Position numbers and translations under genes: made by a program
Shown: positions 37,512-51,479 of the stretch, one piece after another
How positions within the stretch are numbered: the first letter of the stretch is position 1
Layout of the letters: the number at the start of each line of letters is the position of its first letter
Assembly (NCBI GenBank): GCA_013399695.1
Contig: VXAU01003166.1
Coordinates: 126,719-190,718, forward strand
Source: Formicarius rufipectus
Taxonomy: Eukaryota; Chordata; Aves; Passeriformes; Formicariidae
Length of the DNA: 64,000 nucleotides
Reading direction: 5' to 3'
The notes under the pieces: generated by a model
Told to the model about the DNA's origin: nothing
Databases searched by the model: none
Seen by the model: only the letters and a program-made list of their open reading frames with translations

Positions 37512-39793
37512 GTATTTATATTTATATTTTGAAATTTATATTTCTGCTGAGACGCACACTGAGCAGAAAAGCAACATATGAAATCTGATCAGCCCAGTCA
37601 AGAATTACCCTGGAGTCTGAAAAAAGCCATCACAAAACTTTTGAGAGCAATGACATTTAAGCATTACTATTGAAAAATTGACTTTTCACTCTACACATTA
37701 TGACACCCCTTCCAAAAGGAGATACATAAAGACAAGGAAAAGAAGGAAACTGAAACAAATGGGAGTTTCAGAACATATTAGGACTTTTGGAGGAGAAAGA
37801 TTAATCTCAGCTAGAAAGAAATTTTGAAGAACAACAATAGCAACAGTGCAAGCTGCATCTCTACTACCACTTTGGGGGTAAATCATTTAAACCTGTCTTA
37901 TCAGTTGCTTACAATGTACCACTTTTTTTCTCCATTGGCATATTGTGAGGATTAGTGTTTGGTAGATTCATTTTCCATAAATATAGTGCAGCGTTAATAC
38001 ACTCAGACTATAATCCAATTAATACAATCACGTATACACAAAGTAAATGACTGGAACTTTCAAAATACATAGACTATGCATCATTTTCTGCCCCAGGCAA
38101 TGCAAAAACTATGACTTATACCTCAAGCCAGAATAGGAGTAATTTTAAAATCTCAATTGGAAAAAAAAAAAGTTTGTAAAATTGTCTTGAGGAGATCTTA
38201 ATTCATATTCTGCCTTTTGAAACTTCAGGATTCCTATTTGCCAGATTTTCACACAGCCAGGAGGATTAACAGATGCAGCCAGAATCCAAGACTGAGTACT
38301 ATGTCAGGAATTTGAAATAAATCATTAATCTCCGACAACTCTGGAAAAGGATGAACTCAAGTGACATCCTCATTTATTTCATCTTCAATACATGTCACTC
38401 CCAGACCTCAACTGAGTTTTTGCAGACTTAATAACCCCACATAAGTGATTTTCCTAGTGGAAGTGAAACCTACAGCAGACACTGGGCACAACCTGTGATG
38501 TCCAAAACATTGTCAGTGGCAGTGAATTGCTGGCAAGCAACAAGGTTGGAGTTCCCAGCCACTCCCACACCACCTCCTGCCCCATCACTGCCTCACCACA
38601 ATCCTCATTCAAGCACAGACAGTAAAGACAACCATGTGAATCTCCTAAAACTGATTTTCAGAGGGGAAACACAGAATGCTGCCACAAACTGGGATACTCT
38701 CCTGCCGGGGCTCTGCCCCTCTGTGGGCTTTATAAACCAAATGGGATTTTTGAGTACACAGCAGCTTCAAGTTTGCAGGTGTTGGCTGCAGGGCAGACGT
38801 TCAGCAGGTTGTTTCATCGCTGTAAGTCCTCTCCTCCTGTGCCAGCACTGGCCATTTTGGCAAGGGGAAACATAACTTTTGGAGCAGCCTGGAGAAAAGG
38901 TCGCTTGTGGAGGCTTTCAGCTTTTGAAGGTTTCATCTTTTTGCCCCAAGAAGCAGGAGCATGTTGCTGGCCAGGCTGCATGCAGGCAAGGGTGAACCTG
39001 TCAGATGGGGCCCTGCCCTCCTGCTGAGGTGCCTGGAAAGCTCATGCCAGCACCTTGGCTGGTGCCAATGATCAGTGGGGTTATGAAAACATAGCAGCAG
39101 AAAATTCTTCCCATCTGTGTTTCTTGTGACCCCCTTGCAGACCACTATATTTATCATCTTCTGCTTTGAATTCTTAAAAGTTTTGCTCCAATCTTCCACT
39201 GAGTCGAAGCTGATGTGTACAATAAACAACTAAACAAAAATAAGTAGGACCACGTCTCAACTGCACATGCCACTAGGCTGGGGAAGTAGTTTTTCCAGCA
39301 AGGCAATCTGTAAGCAGCACTGAGTAGGTGGGTAATTTGGGGGTGTGAAGAATCCACAGCCTGCACTCAGAGTTGCTCACACCAACACAGAGTATGGTGT
39401 TACTACTTCGAGAACAGCTTGGGATACAGTGCTCCTTTACCTCTATTTCTGCATATACTGCTACCAGAATCTTGTTAGTCAGCACTTCCTTCAGATGCAG
39501 TCCATATAAGCAGTGCAAAACACTCCTACTGACACACTGGTATTCTAAATTCTTCAGTATCCCCACAAACCCTTAACTGCATCTGTCTCAATGTAGGAAG
39601 ATTCACTCCTTCACCTTTTTTTTCAAGCTACACCTATTTTTTTTTTTTTTGCTGCCCACAAATTTCCCCAGTGTTTCTATTTATCAAAGCTGAAGGGAGC
39701 TTTAGGAAACTATTATTATCTCTATGGAACATGCAGGTTCCTTCACTGCTCTTCTTGCAACCCTGTGCTTCTTTTTCTGAGAAGAACATCCTA

Positions 39794-39848
39794 ATGGTTG
39801 GAATTAGTGATCTTAGAGGTCTTTTCCAACCTTAATAATTCTATGACA
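39794..39848 (+). mobile_element. CR1-type LINE extreme 3' end, plus strand
   Basis: atggttggaattagtgatct, tagaggtcttttccaacctt, then aataattctatgac. This is the terminal roughly 55 bp typical of CR1 3'UTRs, ending in an attctatga octamer. Nothing upstream is recognisable, so it is an extreme truncation or a heavily decayed copy. Confidence 0.75.
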
Positions 39849-40051
39849 TACAGAAGTGTATACTAGTGTACATCAGCCCTCATCATTTTAACTACTGTAT
39901 CTGCTGTTCTGCCAAAAGCCTCAGGTCTTGGAATCACCTGCTTGCAAGAGATTGTTTTGACTTAAAACTAAGAATTTTTCTATCTTATCTCACTGTAGAT
40001 TAAAAAAAAAATAAAAATACTAGAAACACTTCAAAATATTACGAGACTTAC

Positions 40052-40070
40052 AATAATAATAATAATAACA
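40052..40070. repeat. (AAT)n trinucleotide microsatellite
   Basis: About five AAT units followed by imperfect ACA units. Confidence 0.85.
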
Positions 40071-40937
40071 ACAACCACAAAAGGAAGAAGTAGATGTTGT
40101 CATTATAAATCTTATTTGACTTGGGTATGACTTCAGCACATCTGGGGTTGCTAGCAGAGTAAAAGAGCTGTCTGCACATGGTCTCCTTATCATGGCAGGA
40201 GTTCCTGCAGGCCCAGGAAGCCAGAGAGCTCAGCATTATGGCAATTACAACAATTAAACTTTCTTGTGAAATCGAGAACTGAACAGAGGCACAAAGAGAT
40301 GTAAATAGGATCCAATGAATCATGTGAGAAAGGTAAAGCCAAGCTGCAAAACATCCTTTCTCTTCTTGGCTTCCAGCCTAGGAGCTCAATCTTACCATAA
40401 CAGTCCTTCACAGATTATCTAGCAGCAGAGCATATAAATCTTCTTTTATTTCAAAGCAGTAGGTAATCAATACCCTAGATAAGAAAAAACCACAACTCTC
40501 TTTAGAAAATTGTTCTCTTCATAGAAGACAGGGAATAAATATTCCTAATAGGTACCTACTTGCTTTTAAATAATAATGGCATCAGCTCAGTAATATGTGA
40601 TGCCTCAATTAGAGCCCCATTGTGCCATGAGATGTACAAACAGGTCAAACTGGTTCAAGCTATTCTTGTGATAATTTCTGAAAATAAAGAACAGAACATG
40701 GGAAACATCAAAATGCTGAATGTGAAATCTCCTGTTGTTCTATCAGACATCTTGAGTTGCGAAATCCCCAGGAAACTAATGAAGCAAACTACTGGGACAG
40801 GCAGTCCCTAATTAGAAAAAAAAAAAATAAAACAAAAAACCTGAGAACTGATTTTACATTCTTTCTTGTTTCATGGGTTGCAGGGATGAAAGGCTGTAAA
40901 GGAGTGTGACTGGTGAACTAACTCCCTCTTTTGAGAA

Positions 40938-40974
40938 TGCACACACATGCACACACACATACATGCATACACAC
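40938..40974. repeat. Imperfect (CA)n microsatellite
   Basis: CACACA units interspersed with CATGCA and CATACA. A compound, ageing dinucleotide repeat. Confidence 0.85.
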
Positions 40975-43879
40975 TTGTCCTCTTCCTACATACAGTAATC
41001 ACTCAGTTTGGATTTTCATAAGTAATCAAGTGAGTCATATCTAGATATAAATTACCATGATTAATACTGAAGAGCAAGCAATCCACTACTTTAAATTTGC
41101 CCACTAGCAGTTGTGCACACAGATATTTTCAGTGTTTTTTTAAACATAATTTTGCAAAAATGAAACCATCTCTCATCCCTCAGTGTCTGTGATGAGAGGT
41201 GATTTGTAGCAGTAGCCTCTGAGAAGAAGTATTTCCCAGGTCACTTTAAAAATGGGTTAGAAATACGATGATGGAATGAATTGCCAAACCTCCCTTGGTT
41301 TTGTTGTTAATTACACAGATAGTCTGACCACCTTTATTTTCTCCAAAAATAGCTTTGCATCCCCACTACCTACAGTAGGAGACGTAGAGTCTTCAATAAA
41401 GTACAGCCCTGTACAGCCTTTAACAATGGCTACCAAGATCCTGGAGGTTTAAAATACAGCAGCATATCAGGGTTTAGCTATTGCTATCATGAGAACTGAT
41501 AGAAATTTTTCCCCTGGAAGACAACTATGCAGAAAACTGGGTTTCTGCTTAAGGAATACTTTCTACTAAACTTCTGTTTTCTATTGAAAAATGTCAGTAT
41601 ACTAAATCCTGTAGAGCAGAGGTGTTAAATGCTGTTGCAGTGAACCTGGGGAACTATTTCCATGTGTTGTTCATGCTCTCACTTTTGGGTCATATCCTGC
41701 ACCCCTCACAACCCCACAGTAGGTGCCTGTCCAGGATGGGCTGGCACCAGGAGCCATTGGTTTGATCAGGCTAAAGAGAAAACTGGAAGCCTGAAGTATC
41801 TATAACTACAAAAGTCATAAAGTGTCCTGGCAGTGTATCGGAAGCAATATATTTAGATTTTAGGGAACATACTTCACAAGCTTTATGTAGGCAAAAAAAT
41901 CCCTCCATTTTCAGGTCCAATTACCATCATGAGAAGCTGATGTTATAACACTGCCGGTGCCAAGTAAAAAGCAGATAGGAGGACCTGCTCTCTGCCTGGG
42001 GGAGTTTGTGATCTAAGTATTTCACCACTGTCTGCCAAAGTAATATGCAAAGGTATGGTAAGAAAGATGTAAGCAAATACTTCAATTTGTATATCTGAAA
42101 TATTATGAAGTGCTGACTCCTCTCATCCAATGCCTCTCAGCTGCGTAATTCTATGTAAAAAAGAGGGTTAAAGAGTGTCTTTAGGGCCAGGAAATGACTT
42201 TACTTACAGTTAAACTGCAGATTTCACATCTGAAGTATGGATGGGAAAAGAAAAAGAAAAATCTGCAGGCAAGGTTAGTAGCGCCAGTGGGGTAAATGAG
42301 TCAGAGAACAGTGTGGAAGAGAAGCAGCCAGAGGAGTAAACCTCTAAGGGGATAAGGAGCTTGAACATGAAGGGATGAAACAGAGGTAGCCTTTCAAAGT
42401 AGACAGCAACACGGCTGTAGAGGGAAATGAAGGAAACATTGCTGTGGAAGAATAGGTATGGGTTTTAGGAAGTTGGGGAAGTTCTGGGTGGAAGATAGGA
42501 GTCTGATCAAAGCTTCTGCTGCAGGTGATTTGACACATGAGAACAGGAGAAGTCAAAGGTGATCAAGGGCTTTCGACATGAGGGGCCAGGGCAGTGGAGA
42601 AGCAGGATGGTGAAGTGCAGCCATGATTCCAAAACAGGTACCTCTGTGCAGTCCTCACTGAAAAACTACCTCCAGCTTTCCATACTGAATCAGAAAGTAC
42701 CCTGGGTTACAGGGATCAGAACTACAAATCTTCCTCCTCCTGTCCTCCTGGCACTGACCTGCCAGGAAAAGCCACATCCTGACAGGGCTCCAGCCCAAAG
42801 ATTTATCCATCACAGGCACCTGTGACAGCCAGGAACAACCTGGTTGGGCAGCAGACAGAAGCACTGCTGGGACTTGTGGTGAGAAATCACCCCAGGTTAG
42901 TGGGCTTTATGTTCAGGAAGAAATCTCTGTATTCCACTGTGGAGATGTGCTGGGAGCACACCCAGCAGCCCTGACTTCAAGTCAAGGAAAGAAACAGAGA
43001 AACTTGGAGCAGCTTTGTTCAACAAGAGACTTTTAAATAAAGAATTTAGGAGAGACTCAGGTCTGTCCTAGAAATTGAAATGCCCAACTTTGCCATCAGA
43101 TCTAGAGAGACCATGGGCAAAACAGAAGCTGGTATTTTACAGAAGTCTCCTAACTCCCATGTCAATCCATGTCTGCAGTTACATAGTTCAGAGAAGGAGA
43201 ATAAACACAGATACTTTTGGAGAGGAATAAAATGATACCATCACCATGAAAAACCTTTCCTGTAAGTGACTCTTTCTTGATCCCAGTGCTGTTCCCCAAG
43301 CAAAGCAGTGTTGAGCAGTTCTGTTGGAGCAACGAGATTACAGCACAAGTTTTCTCTTCCATGGCTGAATTCAGGTCACGCCTCCATAATCATTAATCCT
43401 GGCTCTTTGCTCTCAGTACACATTTGATCTGGATCAGCCCAGGGCACATAATCACATTTAAGATGAATTAGCTAGAACACATGATACAGAGTTTACGCTG
43501 GCCTCACGCCAGCTGTGGGAGGACAAACGACACCCAATCCCACACAAAGCCTGCCAGCACAAAGTTACCTCAGTGCTGTTTTTGGAACAAACATGAACCA
43601 GTAGAGCCACATCAGTCCCCTGGAACCAGCCCTGCACACAGACTGGTTGCTGCATTTTTGATATAGTTATACTTAGTCAGAGGCAGACTGACGAAGTCTC
43701 GCTTAATTACAAAGTCAGAGCAATCAGACTTACTCTTAGTCAAATCACATTTCAGTCCTTAGAGCGGAGTTGTTCCACAAGTTAGAAGGATCCAAATTCA
43801 CCTAGACTGTCTGTAAACAAACATATGGTACCTTCTTAGCTTTATCTCCTTCCTTGCTGGGTCTGCTCAGGGCAAATCC

Positions 43880-43913
43880 CATGGTTCTCCAGTTTAGAGC
43901 AAGGAGAACCATG
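43880..43913. repeat. 11-bp perfect inverted repeat with 12-nt loop
   Basis: catggttctcc (43880-43890) and ggagaaccatg (43903-43913) are exact reverse complements around a 12-nt spacer. The stem is GC-balanced and so would be a reasonably stable RNA hairpin if transcribed. It is too short for a typical pre-miRNA. Confidence 0.85.
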
Positions 43914-46900
43914 CTGTCACTCCTCCCTCTGCATTTTGGAAATAAATTGTCTAACCCTTTTGGGCACCTAAAAGAAAATTAGAAGACCTTCTTGATACCC
44001 AGCTGATTTAACCTGTGACATTACTGTTGAGTTTTTGCACCTTCAAACCGAATATTTGATCTCCTTTTTAGTGCTTACTACACTATTGCACCGAAACAAT
44101 CACCATCAACTTCTATCTCTGCTTGAAAACATGTTCCCAAAATATCTGCTGAGCGTGCCAGTACTAACCAGTTTAAAATACCATATTTTATATGACTTTA
44201 ATTGAGTTCAACATAGTAGTTAGCTCAAGTATGGAAAACTGGCAAGTGTTCAAAGTGGAGTGTGTCTATAGACAGACAACACAATCAACTGTTTTCCTGC
44301 TAATGTCTGAGTGACAATATCTACACATGCCATTCCAACATGAGTTTGTAGCAAAATGTTTTCATATTCAGATTAAAAATAGAGTAAGTTTTCTGAGACA
44401 ACCAGCACACCAGTTATCTTTTACTAGATGCAATTAAATAGTACTCAAACTTCCTGAATTGGATCCCTAACAGGTAATTAGGAGGAAACCCATAAAGTTC
44501 TAGAAAATGAAAGCCAGAGGTGCCTCACATGGGGATGCTCACAGAAGTGAGATAGTTTGAGCAAGGCCCTGAACAGCAATTCTGCCATTTCATTTGTGAC
44601 AATGAAGGGAACAAATGGAAGAGAAAGGCAGACAGGTAACCTGGCTAATCTCCTGGCCTCCTGCTTTGCCTTGTCCTTTGCCTTAGTCTGCTTTTCCCTA
44701 GTAGGACAAATAATTTCTATCCTACATCTTGAACCCCATGATTCTTTTATTTCTAAGGTGTGATAGTATTTCCTTATTCCTGTCAGCTGTAAAACAAAGC
44801 TTTCAAGAACCTTGGTGAAACTTCTTCTGTCATAGCCTTGCTGATTCATGAGATAATCTGTTCTTAATATATACAGTCCTAAGCCTGTAGCACTTAAATT
44901 TTAGATCAGCACAGTATTTGTTCCTTGCTGTGACTCAGTGGAGGCTGCAAGACTTTGTGGAGGGGAAAAAAAGAAAAGTATTTTTATAGCAGGTTATTTT
45001 TATTAGAAAATAGTGTGTTTTATAAAAACAGCTTTATTGAATTGAGGTGTTCAAAGCAATTCCTGCAGAGTAAGATTATAGTGAGCGGAGTGCAGGTGAG
45101 AAGGTCAGAACTGCAAACTAAATGCAATTTATTCCACTGGTGCAGAAATCTAGGAATGTACTCCAAGGTAATCATAAACACGTGTGACACAAGTATCTCA
45201 CATGCATAGATGTACATCCCACCACACCAATCTTGAACTGTACTCAAAGGCAGAAACAACAACAAACAGAGTCAAAAGTACAAACTTTTAGTCTCCTTGC
45301 AAAATCGTATGTAATGGATTATGTTCTGCACAAGAGCAAAGAACAATCACATGGCTAAAAAGGGCTACACTCATCGTATGGTTAAATAAAGCATTTATTT
45401 AAAAAGGTAAGCATGCAGAAAGAAACCCAGTGCATTTGGGTGTGTCCATTTGCATCCATAGTAAAGCCCAAGACACAATGGAGATCAGCTTGAAAATAAA
45501 ACCCAGGTGGTACATTAAGTGTATATAGCTGACAAAACAATGGAAATACACAAGTATGGGGATTAAAGCCAATGCAAAGGGAGAGATAAACCATGTGCAA
45601 ACTGCCCAGGGGAAACAATGTATGAGATCATACTGAAAGCATAGCTGTTTGGATGCCTGGAAAACAGGTGAGCCATCTCTGCAGAAAGAATGATCTCACA
45701 TTCATTAAAGACTGAGCTCTTACTGTCCAGTTGTTACCTGCTCCAAGCTCATCTTGGATTAATTGTGTCTACTACAGATGTAGGTAAGGGAATGTGCAGG
45801 GAAGGAGTCTCATAAAAAGCAGAGTTCATTTGCAGGGCTTTGAAAACAGAGGGGGTGAGGATGTGGAGAGCAAGAGCAGTTGTCACCAAACCACCTAGTG
45901 CAATCTTGTATTTAGTGTGAAGACCACACTGCTCTCAATGCAAAAACAAACTGTTCACCAGCAACTGTTTTGACCAGTGGCTTTAATTAAACTTAGCCAG
46001 CCAGAAAAAACACATTTATATATATTGACTCTTCAACAGTTACCCAAGATCAAAGCAAATGAGGATGGTGGTGAGGGGGTCAGGAAGAGGGGTCACTAGG
46101 AAAGGAGTTTTTTCTCCTTTATTCTGGGAAAATAGATTTTCCTCCATTATAACATATCTCATTTTATGTACTTTCTGAGTGGCATGTTCCTGTCCCTACC
46201 AAGCTCATTGTTTGTCATCTCTAGTAATGCCTAAGCCTTCCAATTTGCCAATGGAAGTTAGAAGTGCAAATTTTGCCAACATACATGCCATGTCCATCAG
46301 GAAAAGACCACACAGATCATGTTCACTCCACTGGCATTTTATCACATTAAAATAACTGTGAGCCAAAGAAAGCTGAGAGTAGTGTTAATGCAAATTTCTA
46401 CTCTCATATATTTTACCCTGCCTCAAAAAGAAAGACAAAAGACTACAGACTCAAAGAGGAGTGCTGTAGAAAAAGGCCCAAAGAAACCAAACACATGGTA
46501 GGTTCGTTGAAGGAACAATCCTTTTCTCTGAAGAGCATCTGTAGTACAGTATGTTAGTCAGAAACTGGAATTTCCTGCAATTAATCAATTTAATAAAAAA
46601 ATAAAATTGACAGCCCTCATTCAAATTCTGCACATGGTTTGGTTGCATTTCTGTTTCTGGATCTTTTGATGAATTATGGAAGAAAACTGACTGGCTAGAC
46701 TTGCTCTACTGAAAATGAAAGATGAACTGGGAAGCTCATTTATTTTTTTTGGACGAAGAAGCAAAGACAGACAAACTGACCAACCAGCCAAAGCAGGCCA
46801 CTGGCCAAACCAATTATTTGTGTCTTGCCAGTCATTTCAGTCCACATTTGTTCCTCTAACAAAACTAAGCAGCCCATTAATACAGTTATTTGCCTAACAA

Positions 46901-49329
46901 TGACGAGGCAATCCCAATTCTTCTGGATTGTTGCCAAACAAATATTGAATATAATTTTATATTCTGGTAATTTTTTAAAAGAATTAGTTGGAGACTTTCA
47001 GGTCTCCACACTTATTAATACTGATTAAACAACCAGAATGAAGCTGACTCACAAGAAAAAATGTCTTCTCAGCCGATGGTGACACAAAACTTTGTGTTTC
47101 TGGCTTATGGCTGGAAAGTTGTTTCATCTACAAACAGTGCTTCAAATATTCCACTATCCAAACCAGAACTACACTTCAAGCACAGGTAGGGGAAGATTGA
47201 AGAACAGGACAAGATCCTAGCAGACACAACCAGAAGGTTTGCATTTGATTTATGATCTCACAGCTTGAGCACACCTCACTAGTGCTGCTGCTATAGTAAC
47301 GAAACAGACAGGTACGCAGGTTTGTGGTCATAATATTTGTTGAAAGAGTTATTTGCTGTTGTGTATTCATGCTCCTGCCTCTATCTTTTTGGCATATCTC
47401 TAAAGCAGATTCATATATGAAAGCAAGAAATACAAAACTAGAAGGGAAAAAAGGTCTGTAAAGGCTTTGTAAGAGAAATAGATAAAACTATGCAGTTATT
47501 TCCCAGGGATTAGGGACCAAAATCTTAGTGATTATTTGGGAACCTCCTAGGTATTTCAGCCACCCTTTGTGCTTTGGAGAGCCTGACCTTGAGGCACAGT
47601 CCTCCCAAACTCCTAGAAATACTGGCAACTTTCTAAGTGAAGCAGCAATGAAGAGGAACTGAGAAAGAGAGCAGGGCTTGGTTTATTCAAGACCAAGTTC
47701 ATCCTTTGGCAACAGTGACTCAAAGCCTTACAATACCCATATTTTCTTCATATATGACAAACAGCCTCTGCTCATGCAGTGAAAATCAACAGCAAATTTC
47801 CCATCACCTGTATGCATAAAATTATCTGTGAGCTTTAGCTCTTGTGTGGACAAAGACTAAATCCCATTTATCACACTGACCCAGTGACTGACAAGAAAGA
47901 GTCTGCTGTTTGGCCTTGATTCAACCAATCCCCTTATCCAGAAAAGATCTCCTGTATTTGATCGCAGTACACGTGCTGCTGATCTGAGATCTTAAATACA
48001 CCCCTTAATTATCACAACATTAAGGGTATGGAGGTTAATTATAAAACAAATCAGGGCACTCCACAAAGGCAATTCCAGCTACTCTGACCTGTAAAGGCCT
48101 ACAAGGCTTTTGCTCTGGGTATTTAATAGACAGGGAAAGTGGTTTAGTTAAATATTATCACAGCCTCTTGAATAATATAGCATTTAGTACAAAAACACAA
48201 GAGTATGCTTTCATTTCTCATGGAGATAAAATGGGAATAAACTAGTATTTCAAAGAGAGCCATGAATTTGGAAATCAGTGAAGAAGGGAATTTGTCTTTA
48301 CTCATGTGTTTCCTAATAGATATTTTCAATATTTTCTATTATGATGTGAGATTGTCACTTTATGCTTTCAGTTCTACTCTGTTTCTGCAAACCACAGGGA
48401 AGAACAAGGCCCTGCCACACCTACTCACACTAATTATTCTTCTTGGCATTGATGTCTCACTCACAGCAATAAGTTAAGAAATGTGAATCCTTGACTCACT
48501 GAAAAAGATGAGTGGAGACCCATGCAGCTGGTCTGTGGTTCAGTTCCTCCATTTGGGCCTCCAGCTTAAAAGCTAACCAGTGTGAAAGAAAAAATATTTT
48601 CATGGACTACAGTTCATTAACACATAAGAAGAGGGAAATTAAGAAATGACTTGGCTTTCTAGAGTAGGCAAAAAAAAATCTCCAGTGTGGCATATAGAAG
48701 GGGGAATACTTATCATCAACAGTACAACTCACCTTGAGTTTCTGCACTGCGGGTTGTTTATCAAAGGCAAAAATAAGGAACAAACACCATTCCTACCACC
48801 CTAACTACTGCAATTCAAATAAATAAGCCATCCACCAACACACCTCTGAAAAAAACCCATGGCACTGTATCTTGGTGCAAGGGTCTGAGCCATTTTTTGT
48901 ACCTTCAGTAAATAAGGGCATCTACAATACAGTTCCTTTTGAGTACAACAGTTTTGGCCTTTGGTCTTCTGGCAAAGCATCAAGGTATTCTCTTAGCTAA
49001 AGAAACCTATGACACCTCTGAGACACCAACTGATTTGATAAGAGGAATATGGTTTAAGTGCCCATTAACTGCCACCTCCCATTATTCAGATTGAGTAAGA
49101 ATGGTGATACAAGAGAGGGTAAGGAAGATATTGTATTAAAGTACCCTGAGTCTGGCAAAAGTTTTTCAAGCTTAAAATGGCACTCTGGATTCTTTTCCCC
49201 ACCCCCAAAAGAGGTCAAGAACCAAAACAGGAAATTACAGAGAGGTAGGATTAACATCTGGCACAGCAAAACTTTCAGGGATGTGACATGAAAACACCTG
49301 GAAAGACAGTTTGATTAAGGACATCCAGC

Positions 49330-49490
49330 ACACATTTAGACACAGGAGGTCATGCTTAACTAACCTGCTGGATATCTTTGAAGATAACGCTGTCATGGCA
49401 GATAAGAAAAACATGACAGATGCTGTATAGCACATTGAGGTTAGATTTTTCAAACAAAGTTTTGACAAGGTCCAGCATCAGAGATGACTA
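49330..49490 (+). mobile_element. Older LINE fragment: decayed reverse transcriptase N-terminal motif
   Basis: Frame starting at 49347 reads RSCLTNLLDIFEDNAVMADK and, in the same frame after one TAG stop at 49428, RFFKQSFDKVQHQR. This matches the order and spacing of the non-LTR (CR1/L2-type) RT region in which a 'SCLTNL' helix precedes the conserved 'DFSKAFD' motif. It is heavily decayed and non-functional. A C-terminal piece probably from the same copy lies at 51.48 kb, beyond a younger CR1 in the opposite orientation. Confidence 0.65.
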
Positions 49491-49881
49491 ACAGAGAAAA
49501 ACAGAAAGTTATGGATTGCAAAGTAAAAGGATGGAACAGTGGCTGTGGAACAAGAGTTCAAATAAGATACAAAAAAGTATGTTGGGAAAAGGGTTCTGAA
49601 TGCAGGGGCCAGATCTACACTTGCTCCAAACATTGTTTCTGTATCAGCCTCTGCCAGACCAAAATGTCTATGTGGCCTGCACTACCTGTGATTAGGGCTC
49701 TCACATTATGGCAACGATAAAGAATGGCCTTGGAAGTTGCTTTTGGTTCACAGTACCAAGTTTGTACTTGTAAACTGATGTCAATACAGAAACAATGAAC
49801 ACCTTCACATAGTGTTCAAGCTCTTAGATCTAAGTATCAGATCCAGGCTGGATAATGCTGAAGAATTTGGTTTAGTCAGCA
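49491..49881 (+). other. Sequence between old RT fragment and younger CR1
   Basis: About 390 bp, presumably decayed interior of the older plus-strand LINE, though no motif is recognisable. A 78-codon open frame here is unsupported. Confidence 0.3.
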
Positions 49882-50840
49882 AATCAGAGAATCATAGAAT
49901 ATTTCAGGTTGAAAAAGGCCTTTAAGATCATTAAGTTCAACCATCAATCTAGCACCACCATGGTTAAGCCATATCCTTGTGCGCCATATCCACACTTTTT
50001 TGAACTAGGGGTGGTGACTCAGCCACTTCCCTGGACAGTCTGTTCCAATGTCTGACAATCCCAGTCATGAAAAATATTTCCTAATATCTAACGTAAAGCT
50101 CCCCAGATGAAACTTGAAGCCATTTCCTCTTGTCCTGCCACTTGGCACCAGGAAGAAGAGACTGACCTCTCTACAACCTCCTTTCAGGTAGTTGTAGAGA
50201 GCCTCCTTTTCTCCAGGCTAAACATCCCAGATCCCTCAGTCGTTGCTCATGAGACTTGTGCTCCAGACCCTTCACCAGCTCCATTGCCCTTCTCTGGACG
50301 TGCTCTGGGTGCCTCAAAGCCTTATAGTGAGGGGCTCAAAACTGAAAATATTATTCAAGTTGTGGCCTCACCAGTATCAAGTACAAGAGAACAATCACTG
50401 GCCCCTCTCTTTTTGATACAGGCCAGAATGCCACTGGCTTTCTTGGCCACCTGGGCATATGCTGGCTTATGTTTAGGCAGCTGTTGACCAGCACCCTCAG
50501 GTCCTTTTCTGCCAAGCAGCTTTCCAGCTACACTTCCCTAAGTCTGGAGCACTGCATGGAGCTGGTGTGACCCAAGTGCAGGACTCAGCACTTGGCTTTA
50601 TTGAACCTCATACAGTTGACCTCAGCCCACCAGTCCAGCCTTTCCAGACCCCTCTGCAGACCCTTCCTACCCTCCAGCAGATCAATACTCCCACCTAATA
50701 TGATCTGCAAGCTTGCTTAGGATGCACTCGATCCCCTCATCCAGGACACTGCCACAGGTATTAAACAGGGTTGGCCCTAATCCTGGGGAGCACCACTTGT
50801 GACTGGTTGTCAGCTGGATAGAACTCCATTCACCACCACA
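49882..50840 (-). mobile_element. CR1 LINE, about 960 bp, minus strand
   Basis: Plus-strand reading begins with the 3' octamer (agaatcatagaat) and ttcaggttgaaaaaggcc, then 'ggtggtgactcagccacttc' and cctcttgtcctgccactt. Next come cctttcaggtagttgtagag, ttctccaggctaaacatccc, tctctggacgtgctctgg, ttcttggccacctgggcata, cccaagtgcaggactcagca and tcgatcccctcatccagg. This is the reverse complement of a CR1 ORF2 C-terminal half and 3'UTR. A segment is missing after gtagttgtagagagc. It ends at gaactccattcaccaccac. It carries many substitutions and no intact ORF2. The 126-codon plus-strand frame within it is an antisense shadow. Confidence 0.95.
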
Positions 50841-51479
50841 AACTGCAGCTCAACACAAAAAAAGACAAAATAAATTAATCCTTGAGAAATTAATCAGGCA
50901 AAGCTGCCTATGTTAGATATCATAACAACACGATACTTGGTTGAGGCAAAGGATTTTAAGGGTTATAGTGGAAAAACATAACTAAAGCACCAATATATGG
51001 CAAAACATCGGAAAAAATAAAATTTGGGGGGAAAAAAAAAAAAAAAGAAGAGAAATGGGATATAACTTGTGTTAGTAGAGATGTGGCAATAACAACTAGA
51101 AATCAGTGGCTTGTTCTGGAGACGGAGGCTTACCAGATGCTCTCTGTTAGGCATTGTATCACAGAGAGAATACTATTGTCTAAGAGAGTACAAGAGCAGG
51201 GCAACAAAAAGTGAAATCAGATCTTGGCTCTTACTGGGCCCTAAATTATTAGGTGGGTGACATGAGGGCATGTTATGCTTATTCTTACTGGAAAAGAGAA
51301 TACTTTGATGTGTCCTAGTAGATCATTTTCAAAATCGTGATGATCAAGGTAACCCCTACCACGCTAGGGTGGAGCAGCAGGGGGAAGGAAGGCAAGGTAT
51401 GTCAAAACAGGCTACAAACATTTCAAATAAAACAGCTGGGGGAGAACAGGGAATTTGTCAGGCAGAACTGCTCCAGCTG
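50841..51479. other. Flank between younger CR1 and old LINE C-terminal piece
   Basis: About 640 bp with an A tract at 51032-51046. No motif is recognised. It may be decayed interior of the older LINE. Confidence 0.3.

Larger units (their letters stand above)
35841..39793. other. Unique non-coding sequence, no gene seen
   Basis: About 4 kb. It includes T-rich low complexity at about 36584-36604, AT-rich hairpin sequence at 37.47 kb and a T tract at 39637-39650. A GC-richer stretch at 38.5-39.0 kb carries unsupported overlapping frames. Confidence 0.6.
39849..49329. other. Long unique non-coding stretch, no gene seen
   Basis: About 9.5 kb without a recognised transposon or gene. It holds an (AAT)n run at 40.05 kb, a (CA)n run at 40.94 kb and a hairpin at 43.88 kb. 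Open frames reach 126 codons at most and none is recognisable. The 123-codon minus frame at 44478-44849 was examined and matched nothing known to me. Confidence 0.6.

Noticed and set aside
44478..44849. 123-codon minus-strand frame
   Set aside because: No family match; a plus-strand frame covers the same bases.
50107..50487. 126-codon plus-strand frame
   Set aside because: Antisense shadow of the minus-strand CR1 ORF2.
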